A DNA stretch of 64,000 bases from UBA7985 sp002690455. Its GTDB lineage: Bacteria; Pseudomonadota; Alphaproteobacteria; UBA7985. The stretch spans positions 1 through 64,000 of the forward strand of contig CBFIIW010000005.1 in NCBI GenBank assembly GCA_965662775.1, in the 5' to 3' direction. The translations under genes were made by a program, and so were the position numbers. This document shows positions 8,460-16,770 of this stretch, piece after piece. The notes under the pieces were generated by a model. It saw nothing but the letters and a program-made list of their open reading frames with translations. It ran no database searches and was not told the origin of the DNA. The stretch's first letter is position 1. Every line of letters begins with the position of its first letter.

Positions 8460-9236
8460 GTGGCTGAAAAAACCGGCGATGGCGAAAAATCTGCATTCGA
8501 CCTAATGCACCAGTTTGACATCACGCCGCTGGCGGGACTGGAAAACACGCCACTGGCTTTCGTAACCAACTCAGCGTTTTTCATGATCCTGACGGTCGCT
8601 GTGATTGCCGTGCTGATGGTGGTCCTTACGCTCAGCGCCAAAGTGGTCCCCGGGCGGGGGCAGACGATATCGGAAATGATCTTCGACTTCGGCTTCGGCA
8701 TGGTTGACGACATCCTTGGAAAAAAGGGGCGCAGCTTTGTTACCTTCCTGCTGTCGATTTTCCTTTTCGTCTTCGTCGCGAATATTCTGGGCATGATGCC
8801 CTACTCTTTCACGGTCTTTTCCCACATCAGCCTGACTGCCTTTATGGCCGTCGTTATCTTCGTGATGGTGATTTACGTGGGCGTAAGCCGCCATGGCCTT
8901 AAGTGGTTTGGCATTTTTGCGCCAGCGGGTGTCCCCGGCTGGCTGCTGCCATTGATCGTGGTAATTGAGATCATCTCCTTCTTCATGCGTCCGCTGACCC
9001 ACTCGCTTCGACTGTTTGCCAACCTCACCGCGGGTCACATCGTATTGAAGGTGATCGGCACCTTCGCGGCTGGCGCGGGCGCAACCAGCCTGCTGACTAT
9101 CCTTGGCGGATTGTTCCTGACCCCGGTGCTGTTTGCATTGAGCGCGTTGGAATACCTTGTCGCCTACTTGCAGGCCTACATCTTCACCTTGCTCGCGGCC
9201 GTTTATCTGGCAGAAGCAATTGAACCTCATCACTAA
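8460..9236 (+). CDS. atpB: F0 ATP synthase subunit a
   Basis: The stator channel subunit of F0, 258 aa, in the inner membrane. Five to six hydrophobic helices are evident. The signature SLRLFANLTAGHI contains the essential Arg (residue 184), which faces the c-ring carboxylate during proton translocation. Start is GTG 8460 with AAGG about 10 bases upstream. The order atpI-atpB-atpE-b'-b without F1 genes is the split arrangement usual in Alphaproteobacteria, where atpHAGDC lies elsewhere. Confidence 0.96.
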   Translation: MAEKTGDGEKSAFDLMHQFDITPLAGLENTPLAFVTNSAFFMILTVAVIAVLMVVLTLSAKVVPGRGQTISEMIFDFGFGMVDDILGKKGRSFVTFLLSIFLFVFVANILGMMPYSFTVFSHISLTAFMAVVIFVMVIYVGVSRHGLKWFGIFAPAGVPGWLLPLIVVIEIISFFMRPLTHSLRLFANLTAGHIVLKVIGTFAAGAGATSLLTILGGLFLTPVLFALSALEYLVAYLQAYIFTLLAAVYLAEAIEPHH

Positions 9237-9301
9237 TCCCGAGACCGCGGCCAGTCCGACCACAAAATCCGGGCTGCCCGCACCCCAGAAAAGGAATCAT
9301 C

Positions 9302-9529
9302 ATGACACCTGAAATGTTCAAGTACATCGGCGCTGGTCTGGCTACCTTCGGTTTTGTCGGCTCTGGTATCGGCCTGGGTACCATTTTCGGTAACTACTTC
9401 CTCGCCGTTTCCCGCAACCCGGCCTCTGCACCGAAGTTCCAGACTTGGCTTTTCGTCGGCTTCGCGCTGGTTGAAGCCTTCGGTATTTTCGCGCTGCTGA
9501 TTGCTCTGATGATCATGTTCGTCATCTAA
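9302..9529 (+). CDS. atpE: F0 ATP synthase subunit c
   Basis: The proteolipid that forms the rotating ring, 75 aa, as a hairpin of two transmembrane helices. Helix 1 has the glycine repeat G20-x-G22-x-G24-x-G26 for tight helix packing. The polar loop R38-N39-P40 contacts F1. The ion-binding carboxylate is Glu58 in ALVEAFGIF. The residue after Glu58 is Ala, and I see no sodium-type ligand set, so proton coupling is likely. AAAAGGAATCATC precedes the ATG. Confidence 0.97.
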   Translation: MTPEMFKYIGAGLATFGFVGSGIGLGTIFGNYFLAVSRNPASAPKFQTWLFVGFALVEAFGIFALLIALMIMFVI

Positions 9530-9731
9530 ACTGGATGCCTAAGGGCTCTGGTTTAAACGACGGGCGTGCCTCGGGATTAGTTCGTATTGCGGCTGTTCCT
9601 TGCCTCGTTCTCTTCACGCCTTTCAGGGGCAAAGATCGGGGTAAGGCGCGGTCGCTTAACAGCAGATCCCTACGGGCCGTTGGTCGGAAATGATTGATTG
9701 AACTTCTACGGACAAACAGTGGGAGGCTGTC
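9530..9731 (+). other. 202-base spacer inside the atp operon
   Basis: No gene is visible between atpE and the b' gene. The stretch contains a strong ribosome site, GGGAGG (9721-9726), five bases before the b' start. I see no convincing intrinsic terminator. A long gap here may help the c subunit to be made in excess, but that is inference. Confidence 0.4.
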
Positions 9732-10226
9732 ATGCCTCAGTTTGATATTCTTAGTGATCCAGCAGCCATCGGCCTGAACCTCGCGTGGTTCATCGTGCTG
9801 TTCGGCCTGACGATGGTCATCGTGAACTTCGGTATCAGCCGGATTTCCGCCGTGCGCGACAAGCGCGAGGCGTTGACCAGCGGCAACGTGGAGAAGGCAC
9901 AAGCTTTGCTCGATGAAGCCAAGGGTCTGATGGATGCCTACGAGGACAAGATTGCTGCTGCACGCTCCGACGCGCAGGGCGTGATCAAAGTTGCCTCAGA
10001 CAAGGCCGCCGACAAGGCGGCAAAGGCGCAGGCGAAGCTCGCTGACGAGTTGACGGCCAAGCGCATTGAGGTCGAAACGGCGATTGCTGAGCAGACCAAA
10101 GCTGCCATGGCGGAGTTGTCTACTGTCGCGGCGGAAACGGCTGAAGCAGCAGCAACCCAAATTCTGGGCGTAGACGTCGACAGCGCCAAGCTCAGCAAGG
10201 CAGTGAAGGATATGGGTCATGCTTGA
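9732..10226 (+). CDS. atpF2: F0 ATP synthase subunit b'
   Basis: A peripheral-stalk subunit of 164 aa with one N-terminal transmembrane helix (AIGLNLAWFIVLFGLTMVIV) followed by a long Ala/Lys/Glu-rich coiled coil. Alphaproteobacteria and photosynthetic bacteria carry two diverged b-type subunits that form a heterodimer. This is the b' type by position, directly after atpE. Its last 8 bases overlap the start of the b gene, so the two are translationally coupled. Confidence 0.9.
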   Translation: MPQFDILSDPAAIGLNLAWFIVLFGLTMVIVNFGISRISAVRDKREALTSGNVEKAQALLDEAKGLMDAYEDKIAAARSDAQGVIKVASDKAADKAAKAQAKLADELTAKRIEVETAIAEQTKAAMAELSTVAAETAEAAATQILGVDVDSAKLSKAVKDMGHA

Positions 10227-10719
10227 TTTCATTATCTATGAACTTCAGCACGCGACCTTCTGGGTTGGTTTCGGGTCGGTTGTTTTCCTCGCCTTTGTCT
10301 GGTGGCAAGCTGGTGACAGCATTCTTGCCGCGCTAGACAAGCGCGGTGCCGAGATCTCAGCAAAAATCGATGAGGCCGGCGCTCTGCTTGAGCAGGCCGA
10401 GGCAACCATGGCTGACTACAAGAAGAAGTTTGGCAAGGCCGATGCCGATGCTGCTGATATCGTGGCGGCAGCGAAAGAAGAGGCTAAGCGGCTGACCAAG
10501 AAGTCGAATGACGATCTCAAGGATTTGCTGGCGCGTCGAACGGCGGCTTTTGACCAGCGCATGAGCCAGTTGCAGCTCCAGGCACAAAACGACGTTAAGT
10601 CGCGCGCGGCGGAGCTGGCCATCGGCGCTCTGCGCAAGTCGCTTCCTGAGCAACTCAGCGCGAAATCGCTGTCAGCTCTGGCAGATACTGCCATCGACGA
10701 TCTGCCCAATCGGGTGTAA
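10219..10719 (+). CDS. atpF: F0 ATP synthase subunit b
   Basis: The second peripheral-stalk subunit, 166 aa. The N-terminal membrane helix (ATFWVGFGSVVFLAFVWW) is followed by the characteristic LDKRGAEISAKIDEA segment and a charged coiled coil to the end. It overlaps b' by 8 bases and is the last gene of the operon. An intrinsic terminator follows 49 bases after the stop. Confidence 0.94.
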   Translation: MLDFIIYELQHATFWVGFGSVVFLAFVWWQAGDSILAALDKRGAEISAKIDEAGALLEQAEATMADYKKKFGKADADAADIVAAAKEEAKRLTKKSNDDLKDLLARRTAAFDQRMSQLQLQAQNDVKSRAAELAIGALRKSLPEQLSAKSLSALADTAIDDLPNRV

Positions 10720-10767
10720 CTGGCATCCGTATCCGGGGTTGACGCCCGGTGATCAGGCATGACGGAG

Positions 10768-10792
10768 AAGGGGCTTTGCGGCCCCTTTTTTT
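10768..10792 (+). terminator. Intrinsic terminator of the atp operon
   Basis: AAGGGGC pairs with GCCCCTT around a 6-base loop, and the stem is followed by seven T residues (10786-10792). This is a classical Rho-independent terminator. It is preceded by a smaller CCGGG/CCCGG hairpin at about 10733-10748. Confidence 0.88.
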
Positions 10793-10919
10793 GTGAGCAG
10801 ATTTACGCAACGTCGTTTTAATGGTCACAATGAAGCCAGACTTCGCTTCGCAATGCCTAACCCTGCTCTGCTCTGCCCTGAGTAGAGCAGCGGGTTTAAC
10901 CCCAAGCTGCGCAGATTGG

Positions 10920-11615
10920 ATGAAAACCGGGATGATTGCTCAATCGGTCAAGGACGGTATCAGTGACGGAACGGCAATCGGCCTGTCGGCCGGCGTGCTG
11001 GGCATCATGTATAGCCTTGCAGCGCTGGAAGTCGGCTTACAGCCTATGGAGATCATCTTCTACTGCGCGATCGTGTATTCTGCAGCAGTGCAGTTCACCG
11101 CGTTCGGCGCCGAATTGAGTTCAGTCACGGCGGTGTTGACGCTGGTATCGGGCGCTGCGTTTGTCTGCACCCGTAACGTCCTGATGTCGCTGGATATGGC
11201 CCGGCATGCTACCGGACGGCCAATCGAAATCATCGGATTGGTTGGTTTGGTCGACGCGGGTTGGGCTTCCGCACGGGGATACAAGCGAGGGCCGGTCTGG
11301 CCATACTTTTGGTCGGCTGTTTCGATGGTCTACGCGATCTGGATGACGGGTTCGATCCTCGGCGCGCTTGTGCCCGTGCCAGATCATCCGCTGATCGATG
11401 GTGCGTTCCAAGCAACGCCAGTGGTGTTCTTCGCGCTGATGATTACCCTCCTATGGCGACAGGGCATCGACAAGCGTCCGCACCTGGCCAGCATGGGGCT
11501 CACCGTAATTGGAGCGCTCGTGCTGGGCCTGCCGCCAACGTTGGCAGCCTTGATCGGTGCATCGATCTCAGCCGTGGTTTACGTGTTCCTGACGCCAGCA
11601 GAGCAAGAAGGCTGA
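10920..11615 (+). CDS. azlC: AzlC-family branched-chain amino acid exporter, large subunit
   Basis: An inner-membrane protein with about seven hydrophobic segments, including the family region GLSAGVLGIMYSLAALEVGL and the YSAAVQFTAFGA motif. AzlC acts with AzlD as an exporter of branched-chain amino acids or their analogues; the actual substrate is not shown here. The frame is open from 10821, but the extra residues do not resemble the family, so I place the start at ATG 10920 (231 aa) or ATG 10932 (227 aa). The azlD gene follows three bases after the stop. Confidence 0.85.
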   Translation: MKTGMIAQSVKDGISDGTAIGLSAGVLGIMYSLAALEVGLQPMEIIFYCAIVYSAAVQFTAFGAELSSVTAVLTLVSGAAFVCTRNVLMSLDMARHATGRPIEIIGLVGLVDAGWASARGYKRGPVWPYFWSAVSMVYAIWMTGSILGALVPVPDHPLIDGAFQATPVVFFALMITLLWRQGIDKRPHLASMGLTVIGALVLGLPPTLAALIGASISAVVYVFLTPAEQEG

Positions 11616-11618
11616 GGC

Positions 11619-11936
11619 ATGCGAACTGAGGTTGTCATCATCGGGTTGATCATGTCGGCCGTTGTCATGATCAGCCGAGTTGCACCTATGGCCTTGCTGG
11701 GACAGCGAAAGCTGCCACTACGCCTGCGACGGCTGATCGAAATTCTTCCAGGGTGTGCGATTGCCGGCTTCATGACGGTCTGGGCGCTGCCTGGAGAGGG
11801 CCAAACGCTGGGGTCCACTCTGTCGGTGGTGGTCGGCGCTTTAGTTGCTCTGACGATTTGCATTCCGACTGGTCGGTTATTGCTCGCTATGATTGCTGGG
11901 CTTGCAGTTGCCGCGGGTTTAAGCGTGCTGATGTAG
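11619..11936 (+). CDS. azlD: AzlD-family branched-chain amino acid exporter, small subunit
   Basis: A 105-aa membrane protein with three to four hydrophobic helices and the family region ISRVAPMALLGQRKLPLRLRR. It is the partner of AzlC and forms a two-gene operon with it. After its stop comes a non-coding region of 455 bases that contains the repeat blocks listed separately. Confidence 0.85.
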   Translation: MRTEVVIIGLIMSAVVMISRVAPMALLGQRKLPLRLRRLIEILPGCAIAGFMTVWALPGEGQTLGSTLSVVVGALVALTICIPTGRLLLAMIAGLAVAAGLSVLM

Positions 11937-12009
11937 CTTTGATTGATGCGCGAATTCCAGATCTTTTCTGGCTCTAGTGACACTCCAAGTGTAGCGGGCT
12001 TGGGCCTTA

Positions 12010-12031
12010 GCCGCTTCGCGGCCTTCGGCCC
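12010..12031 (+). repeat. GCGAAGC-type repeat block X, copy in region A
   Basis: The segment around GCCGCTTCGCGGCC is an imperfect palindrome (CCGC-TT-CGCGG) followed by TTCGGCCC. A similar sequence in reverse orientation, with the same GGCC/CCGCGAAGCGG core, lies at 43495-43515. It belongs to the 455-base gap between azlD and the PPDK-like gene, which has no convincing gene. Confidence 0.45.
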
Positions 12032-12225
12032 TCACCCGCGCACTTATTTCGGTCAGGCCTAGACAGTTTCGTTTTGAGCACGGACTGTGTCTGGCCATCG
12101 CCGATCATGGTACGCATTACTGTAGAACAGCCCCCCTTGCGCCACGTGAACAAGTCGCAGAGAAGGACTGCCCCTGCATCAAGGGCTGATGCCCAAGAGA
12201 CCCAGTCCATCACGCCGTTGAGGTT

Positions 12226-12259
12226 GCGCCGACTTGTCCCCGACCGCGCTTCGCGCGGC
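12226..12259 (+). repeat. Repeat block Y, copy in region A
   Basis: GCGCCGACTTG is followed, after four to five variable bases, by GACCGCGCTTCGCGCGGC. The same arrangement is found in reverse orientation at 43256-43288, with one insertion and few substitutions (18 of 19 bases match in the second half). The CGCGCTTCGCGCG part can form a hairpin. Confidence 0.6.
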
Positions 12260-12298
12260 GGGGCCAAGCGCCGCGCAACTTGAACCAAGAGAACGCCG

Positions 12299-12317
12299 CG
12301 CCGGGCAACGCCCGGCG
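12299..12317. terminator. Strong GC hairpin in repeat region A
   Basis: CGCCGGGC pairs with GCCCGGCG around the loop AAC, followed by TGTCAGTTTTATT on the plus strand. It lies between convergent azlD and the PPDK-like gene and could end transcription of azlCD. Confidence 0.45.
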
Positions 12318-12336
12318 TGTCAGTTTTATTGCGCGG

Positions 12337-12372
12337 GGGAGATTTGTAAGCCGCGAAGCGGTGTCAAATCGA
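12337..12372 (+). repeat. Repeat block Z, copy in region A
   Basis: A 36-base block whose reverse complement occurs at 43593-43628 with 35 of 36 positions identical. It is itself an interrupted palindrome: GATTTG pairs with CAAATC, and inside it CCGC-GAA-GCGG forms a second stem. It ends 19 bases beyond the stop codon of the PPDK-like gene. Confidence 0.75.
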
Positions 12373-12391
12373 CCACGCAATGCGATCGCCT

Positions 12392-14617
12392 TTAAGGGCA
12401 GGTCGTGCCTTTGATATTTTTAAGCGCAGCCTGTGCTGCCGCCAGTCGTGCAATAGGCACGCGATAAGGTGAGCAAGACACGCTGTTGAAGCCCAGTGCA
12501 TGAGCCAGACGCACCGACTCAGGTTCCGCACCCTGCTCGCCGCACAGAGACATCGGCATGTCCTCGCGGGTAAGCCGCCCCCGCTCGACCGCAATAGCGA
12601 GCAGCTCTCCCACTCCTTGATCATCCAGCACGCGGAATGGATTGTAAGCCAGCAAGCCAAGATTACGGTACTCGGGCATAAAGGTGCCGGCATCATCCCG
12701 CGACAAGCCAAAAGCAAGCTGTGTGAGGTCGTTGGTGCCAAAGGAAAAGAAGTCACAGCCACGGGCAATCTCCTCTGCCCGAAGGCAGGCTCGCGGCGTC
12801 TCGATCATCGCGCCTATTCCGATAGCCTGCCGAGAGTCTTCGGCGGTTATTGGCTCCAGCCGGTCACGGAGAATGGTAACTTCACTGGCTGACGAAATCA
12901 GGGGCAGCATAATGTCGACCCTTGGCTCAACGCCCTGCTTTCGGGCTTGACGGCAGGCCGCCACCAGTGCCCGCACCTGCGATTCATAGATTTCGGGGAA
13001 CATGATTCCCAGGCGGCAGCCGCGAAGCCCCATCATCGGGTTGGCTTCGCGCAAGGCTTCCAGTCGACGCTGAACCCGAAGCAGGCCCAGCCCCGTCGTC
13101 TCGGCCAGATACTCGATCTCCCCGGTTTCTGTCGGCAAGAATTCGTGCAGCGGTGGGTCCAGCAAGCGCACCGCAACCGGCTTGCCCTGCAGCACCAGCA
13201 GCAGCCGTAAGAATTCCGCCTGAACCAGCGGTTCCAACTCCTTGAGCACGGCCTCTCGTGCCTCGATGGTCTCGGCGAGGATCATCTTTTGCACATCTCC
13301 GAGACGCTCAGCATCGAGGAACATGTGTTCTGTTCGGCAAAGACCAATGCCCTCTGCACCGAAGCGCAGCGCCAACTCCACTTCAGCCACGGTCTCAGCA
13401 TTGGCCAGCACACCCATCGACCGCGTAGCATCGCACCAGCTCATGATTTTGTCGAAGGCCTCAGACAAGTTTGGCTCCTGAGTCTCGACGCGCCCTGGCA
13501 ACACCAAACCTGAACTGCCATCGATGGTCAGCCAGTCACCTTCGTAAAACAACTGCTCGCCAATACGCAGCGTGCGTGCCTCTGGATCAACATCCATTTC
13601 CCGCACCCCGACCACACAGGGCTTGCCGAGCCCGCGCGCGATCACGGCAGCGTGGCTGGTCATGCCGCCAGCCCGAGTGACAACACCAGCGGCTACGGTT
13701 ATGGCACGAATGTCTTCAGGGGTGGTTTCCTTACGAACCAGAAGCACGGGGCCAGCGCCTGAGGTCTGGGCCACGTCGATGGCGTCACGCGCCGAAAAGT
13801 AAATCCGCCCGGCCACGGCACCCGGGCTGGCATTAATGCCACGGGCGATGGTCAGGTTTTCTCCGCCAGAGGCGAGGCGCGGGTGCAGCAACTCCTCAAG
13901 ATCCGAGGCCAAAATCAGTCCTAGTCCTTCATCGGGACTGAGACGACCTGTCTCCACCATGTCGACGAGGGCGGCAAACTTGGCCTGAGAACCCAGATTG
14001 AGCGGTTCGACATCGAAAATGATGCCCTCGGCAATAGTCAGCTTGAGCGGCTGGCCAAGCGCAGCTTCTGCGTCAGCCACAAGTTGGTCGCCCATCGCCA
14101 CCCCTGTCGCCGCATCCCGACTATCGACCTCCACCAGTGTTGCACTTGGCATGTCCTGAACGATCCAGCGGACCGCAGCAGTGCGGCCATCGCCCGAACT
14201 TGAATTGGAACTTAAATTGGAATTTGGACCGGTGATGGCGTCCGGACCGGGAAGCACGTCGGCCAACCCGAGCAGCCGCGCCCGTTCCAGCGCCTGCTTC
14301 TGCGCGTCCAGCGCCACATCCAGCCCCAAACCAAGGGGTGAGTCGAGCACGTTCAGAGGGCTGGCAGCGCGCAACCGCGCACCTTCATACCGCAACGACA
14401 CCCCCTGTTCATGCGCACCAAGGCCCGCTCGCAGCGCTGCTTCGTCGCCAAAGGTGCGTACAGCAGCCACCGGTAGGCCGGCTCGGGCCAATTTTTCAAG
14501 CCGGTCGATTACCTTTCCCATGAATGCGCATGCTCTCGTCAGGTCCGCCGTGGCGGTTCGTGATTGGATCGATCGAAGAGGATCAGGAACGGGACCATAC
14601 AGCCCCCGCGGGGACAA
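12392..14617 (-). CDS. PPDK-like PEP-utilising protein lacking the ATP-grasp domain
   Basis: A 741-aa homologue of pyruvate phosphate dikinase (PPDK). The central phosphohistidine domain is intact, with the catalytic His near residue 322 in GGMTSHAAVIARG. The C-terminal PEP/pyruvate barrel is intact, with FGTNDLTQ and the catalytic Cys near residue 691 in SLCGEQGAEPES. The His-to-Cys distance fits PPDK. The N-terminal part is only about 240 residues before the NIARGINASPGAV-type linker, lacks a recognisable ATP-grasp fold, and contains a Ser/Asn/Gly linker (SNLSSNSSSGDG). Full-length PPDK has about 880 residues. The TTG at 14617 has AGGGG 6 bases upstream; ATG 14521 is the alternative. It follows glyQ-glyS, where normal ppdK usually sits. 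Activity is uncertain. Confidence 0.8.
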   Translation of the reverse strand: MSPRGLYGPVPDPLRSIQSRTATADLTRACAFMGKVIDRLEKLARAGLPVAAVRTFGDEAALRAGLGAHEQGVSLRYEGARLRAASPLNVLDSPLGLGLDVALDAQKQALERARLLGLADVLPGPDAITGPNSNLSSNSSSGDGRTAAVRWIVQDMPSATLVEVDSRDAATGVAMGDQLVADAEAALGQPLKLTIAEGIIFDVEPLNLGSQAKFAALVDMVETGRLSPDEGLGLILASDLEELLHPRLASGGENLTIARGINASPGAVAGRIYFSARDAIDVAQTSGAGPVLLVRKETTPEDIRAITVAAGVVTRAGGMTSHAAVIARGLGKPCVVGVREMDVDPEARTLRIGEQLFYEGDWLTIDGSSGLVLPGRVETQEPNLSEAFDKIMSWCDATRSMGVLANAETVAEVELALRFGAEGIGLCRTEHMFLDAERLGDVQKMILAETIEAREAVLKELEPLVQAEFLRLLLVLQGKPVAVRLLDPPLHEFLPTETGEIEYLAETTGLGLLRVQRRLEALREANPMMGLRGCRLGIMFPEIYESQVRALVAACRQARKQGVEPRVDIMLPLISSASEVTILRDRLEPITAEDSRQAIGIGAMIETPRACLRAEEIARGCDFFSFGTNDLTQLAFGLSRDDAGTFMPEYRNLGLLAYNPFRVLDDQGVGELLAIAVERGRLTREDMPMSLCGEQGAEPESVRLAHALGFNSVSCSPYRVPIARLAAAQAALKNIKGTTCP

Positions 14618-14658
14618 AATGAGCCCCTGAGAACCAAATAGACCGAAGGGGCAATAAG

Positions 14659-16770
14659 TTAGCCCTCAAGCACTGACAAGCGAACCACTTTATCAACCGA
14701 GGCGATAAACTGCGACAGTAGCGCCAGGCGGTTTTCCCGTACTTGAGCCGCGTCAGCATTGACCATAACGCCCTCAAAGAAGGTGTCGATCGGCGCACGA
14801 AGCCCGGCCAACTCTGCAAAGGTTCCCGCATAATCCTCAGCGGCAAGGCGGTTTTCAGCACCTGAACGGCTCAGCGCCGCGTGCAGAGCCCGCTCAGCCT
14901 CATCCTGGAACAGGGCAGGATCAACCAAGCCAAGCTGCAGCCCATCCGTAGCCTTTTTTTCTTCTGCGCGCAGAATATTCGCAGCGCGACGATATCCAGC
15001 GAGAAGATCGATCCCGGCATCCGTGCCAACAAAATCGCGCAGGGCCTCGACCCGTTGCGTCACCCGTACCAGATCGTCATCCATGGTTGTTCCAGCCTCG
15101 AACACCGCCGCGATCCAATCGTGGCGCAGACCCCGGTCTTTGAGCGACACCTTCATTCGATCGGCGATAAAGGCCAGTAGATCGCTACCGACATTGCTTC
15201 TGACCCCGACCCCGCCAAGACCGCTGTAGAGGGACTCAGCCTCGGCAAAAGCAGCCAGCAGCGGCACCCGTAGCCCGTTCTCGACCATCAGCCGCACAAC
15301 CCCCAAAGCGGCACGGCGCAGGGCAAAGGGGTCCTTGGACCCAGTTGGTCGCTCATCGATACGCCAAAAACCGACCAAGGCGTCAATCTTGTCGGCGAGC
15401 GCCACCGCCACAGATAGCGGCGCGGCGGGGCAGTCGTCGTTTGGACCTAGCGGCGAATAGTGCTCAGCCACAGCCGCGGCAACGGCATCACTCTCACCGT
15501 CATGGCGCGCGTAGTAGGCGCCCATAACACCCTGCAATTCAGGGAATTCACCAACCATACCCGTTGTCAGATCGGCCTTGGAAAGCCGTGCGGCGGTCCG
15601 GGCAGCATCCCGGTCTGCGCCAGGAATATGCTGGCTAAGCCAGACCGCAAGCGGGCTAAGTCGATCGAGCCGATCTCCGACTGTCCCTAGCTTGGCATGA
15701 AAGACGATAGACGAAAGCGCCGGAACCCTGCTGCTCAGGCTCTGTTGACGATCCTGGTTCCAGAAAAACTCGGCATCCGACAGGCGCGCTGCGAGGACCC
15801 GTTCATTGCCCTCAGCAATCCGAGTGAAGGTTTCCGCCGGGCGATGGCCGTCGGCCACGGTGAGAAAGAAAGGCGCAAGCGAGCCATCGGGCTGCTGTAG
15901 CGCAAAGTATTTTTGGTGCTCCTTCATCGACAGCACCAGCACTTCTTTTGGCACCGCCATAAATCGCTGTGGAATGGAACCGCGGACGATCGTGGGCCAC
16001 TCGACCAAGCCGGTGACCTCGGCCAGTAGACCCGCATCTTCAATCAGGCTACAGCCAACTTCTTTGGCCGCCGCACGAGCACCGGCAAGGATGGCTTCCG
16101 ACCGCTCGACCGGATCGACGACGACAAAAGCGGTGCGCAGGGCATCCACAAAATCTTCTGGCTGAGCCAGCGCTACAGCGCCCGGTCCGGAAAAACGGTG
16201 CCCCTCAGTCTCGTTTCCAAAGGGTAGGCTGACGCCGTTACCCAGATCAAGTGAACCTGAAACCACGCTCTCCCCAAACAAGGCGACAATCCGATGCAGT
16301 GGGCGCACCCAGCGAAAAGTGCCGCGCCCCCAGCGCATAGACTTAGGCCAGCTCAGATCCCGAATTGCAGCCTCGATCAGTCCAGGCAGCAAATCGAGTG
16401 TCTGCTGCCCTTGCACATGTCGAACGGCGAAATAGAAATTGCCTTTGGGCGTCTCCCGCAGTTCCGCCTGATCCAGAGTCTCAAGCCCGTTGGCGCTCAA
16501 GAAGCCAGCAACCGCCTGCTCCGGCGCGCCTTCCCGCGGGCCACGCCGCTCTTCGGTCCGGTCGGCCTGCGCAGTCGGAATGCCATCGATACGAACTGCC
16601 AAATGGCGCGGAGCGTACCAGACCTGTGCCGTACCTGTTGCCAGACCTTCGTCTTTCAGCGCTTCGTTTAACAGGCGGGCAAAGTCCTGCGCAGCAGTCT
16701 TCTGCATCCGTGCCGGAATTTCCTCAGAAAACAAATCAATCAGCAGAGATCCAGTCGCGTTCGTGCTCAT
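14659..16770 (-). CDS. glyS: Glycyl-tRNA synthetase beta subunit
   Basis: The 703-aa beta subunit of the heterotetrameric bacterial glycyl-tRNA synthetase. It binds tRNA and, with the alpha subunit, charges tRNA-Gly in the cytoplasm. The N-terminal LLIDLFSEEIPARM start, the LVEWPTIVRGSIPQRFMAVPKEVLVLSMKEHQKYF region and the DPFALRRAALGVVRLM segment are characteristic. Its ATG overlaps the glyQ stop by 4 bases (ATGA), so the subunits are translationally coupled. The stop is 41 bases before the PPDK-like gene. Confidence 0.96.
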   Translation of the reverse strand: MSTNATGSLLIDLFSEEIPARMQKTAAQDFARLLNEALKDEGLATGTAQVWYAPRHLAVRIDGIPTAQADRTEERRGPREGAPEQAVAGFLSANGLETLDQAELRETPKGNFYFAVRHVQGQQTLDLLPGLIEAAIRDLSWPKSMRWGRGTFRWVRPLHRIVALFGESVVSGSLDLGNGVSLPFGNETEGHRFSGPGAVALAQPEDFVDALRTAFVVVDPVERSEAILAGARAAAKEVGCSLIEDAGLLAEVTGLVEWPTIVRGSIPQRFMAVPKEVLVLSMKEHQKYFALQQPDGSLAPFFLTVADGHRPAETFTRIAEGNERVLAARLSDAEFFWNQDRQQSLSSRVPALSSIVFHAKLGTVGDRLDRLSPLAVWLSQHIPGADRDAARTAARLSKADLTTGMVGEFPELQGVMGAYYARHDGESDAVAAAVAEHYSPLGPNDDCPAAPLSVAVALADKIDALVGFWRIDERPTGSKDPFALRRAALGVVRLMVENGLRVPLLAAFAEAESLYSGLGGVGVRSNVGSDLLAFIADRMKVSLKDRGLRHDWIAAVFEAGTTMDDDLVRVTQRVEALRDFVGTDAGIDLLAGYRRAANILRAEEKKATDGLQLGLVDPALFQDEAERALHAALSRSGAENRLAAEDYAGTFAELAGLRAPIDTFFEGVMVNADAAQVRENRLALLSQFIASVDKVVRLSVLEG

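Noticed and set aside
12007..12288. Possible minus-strand gene of 93 codons in repeat region A
   Set aside because: It consists largely of the GCGAAGC repeat blocks, has no recognisable protein features and does not continue through the homologous blocks of region B.
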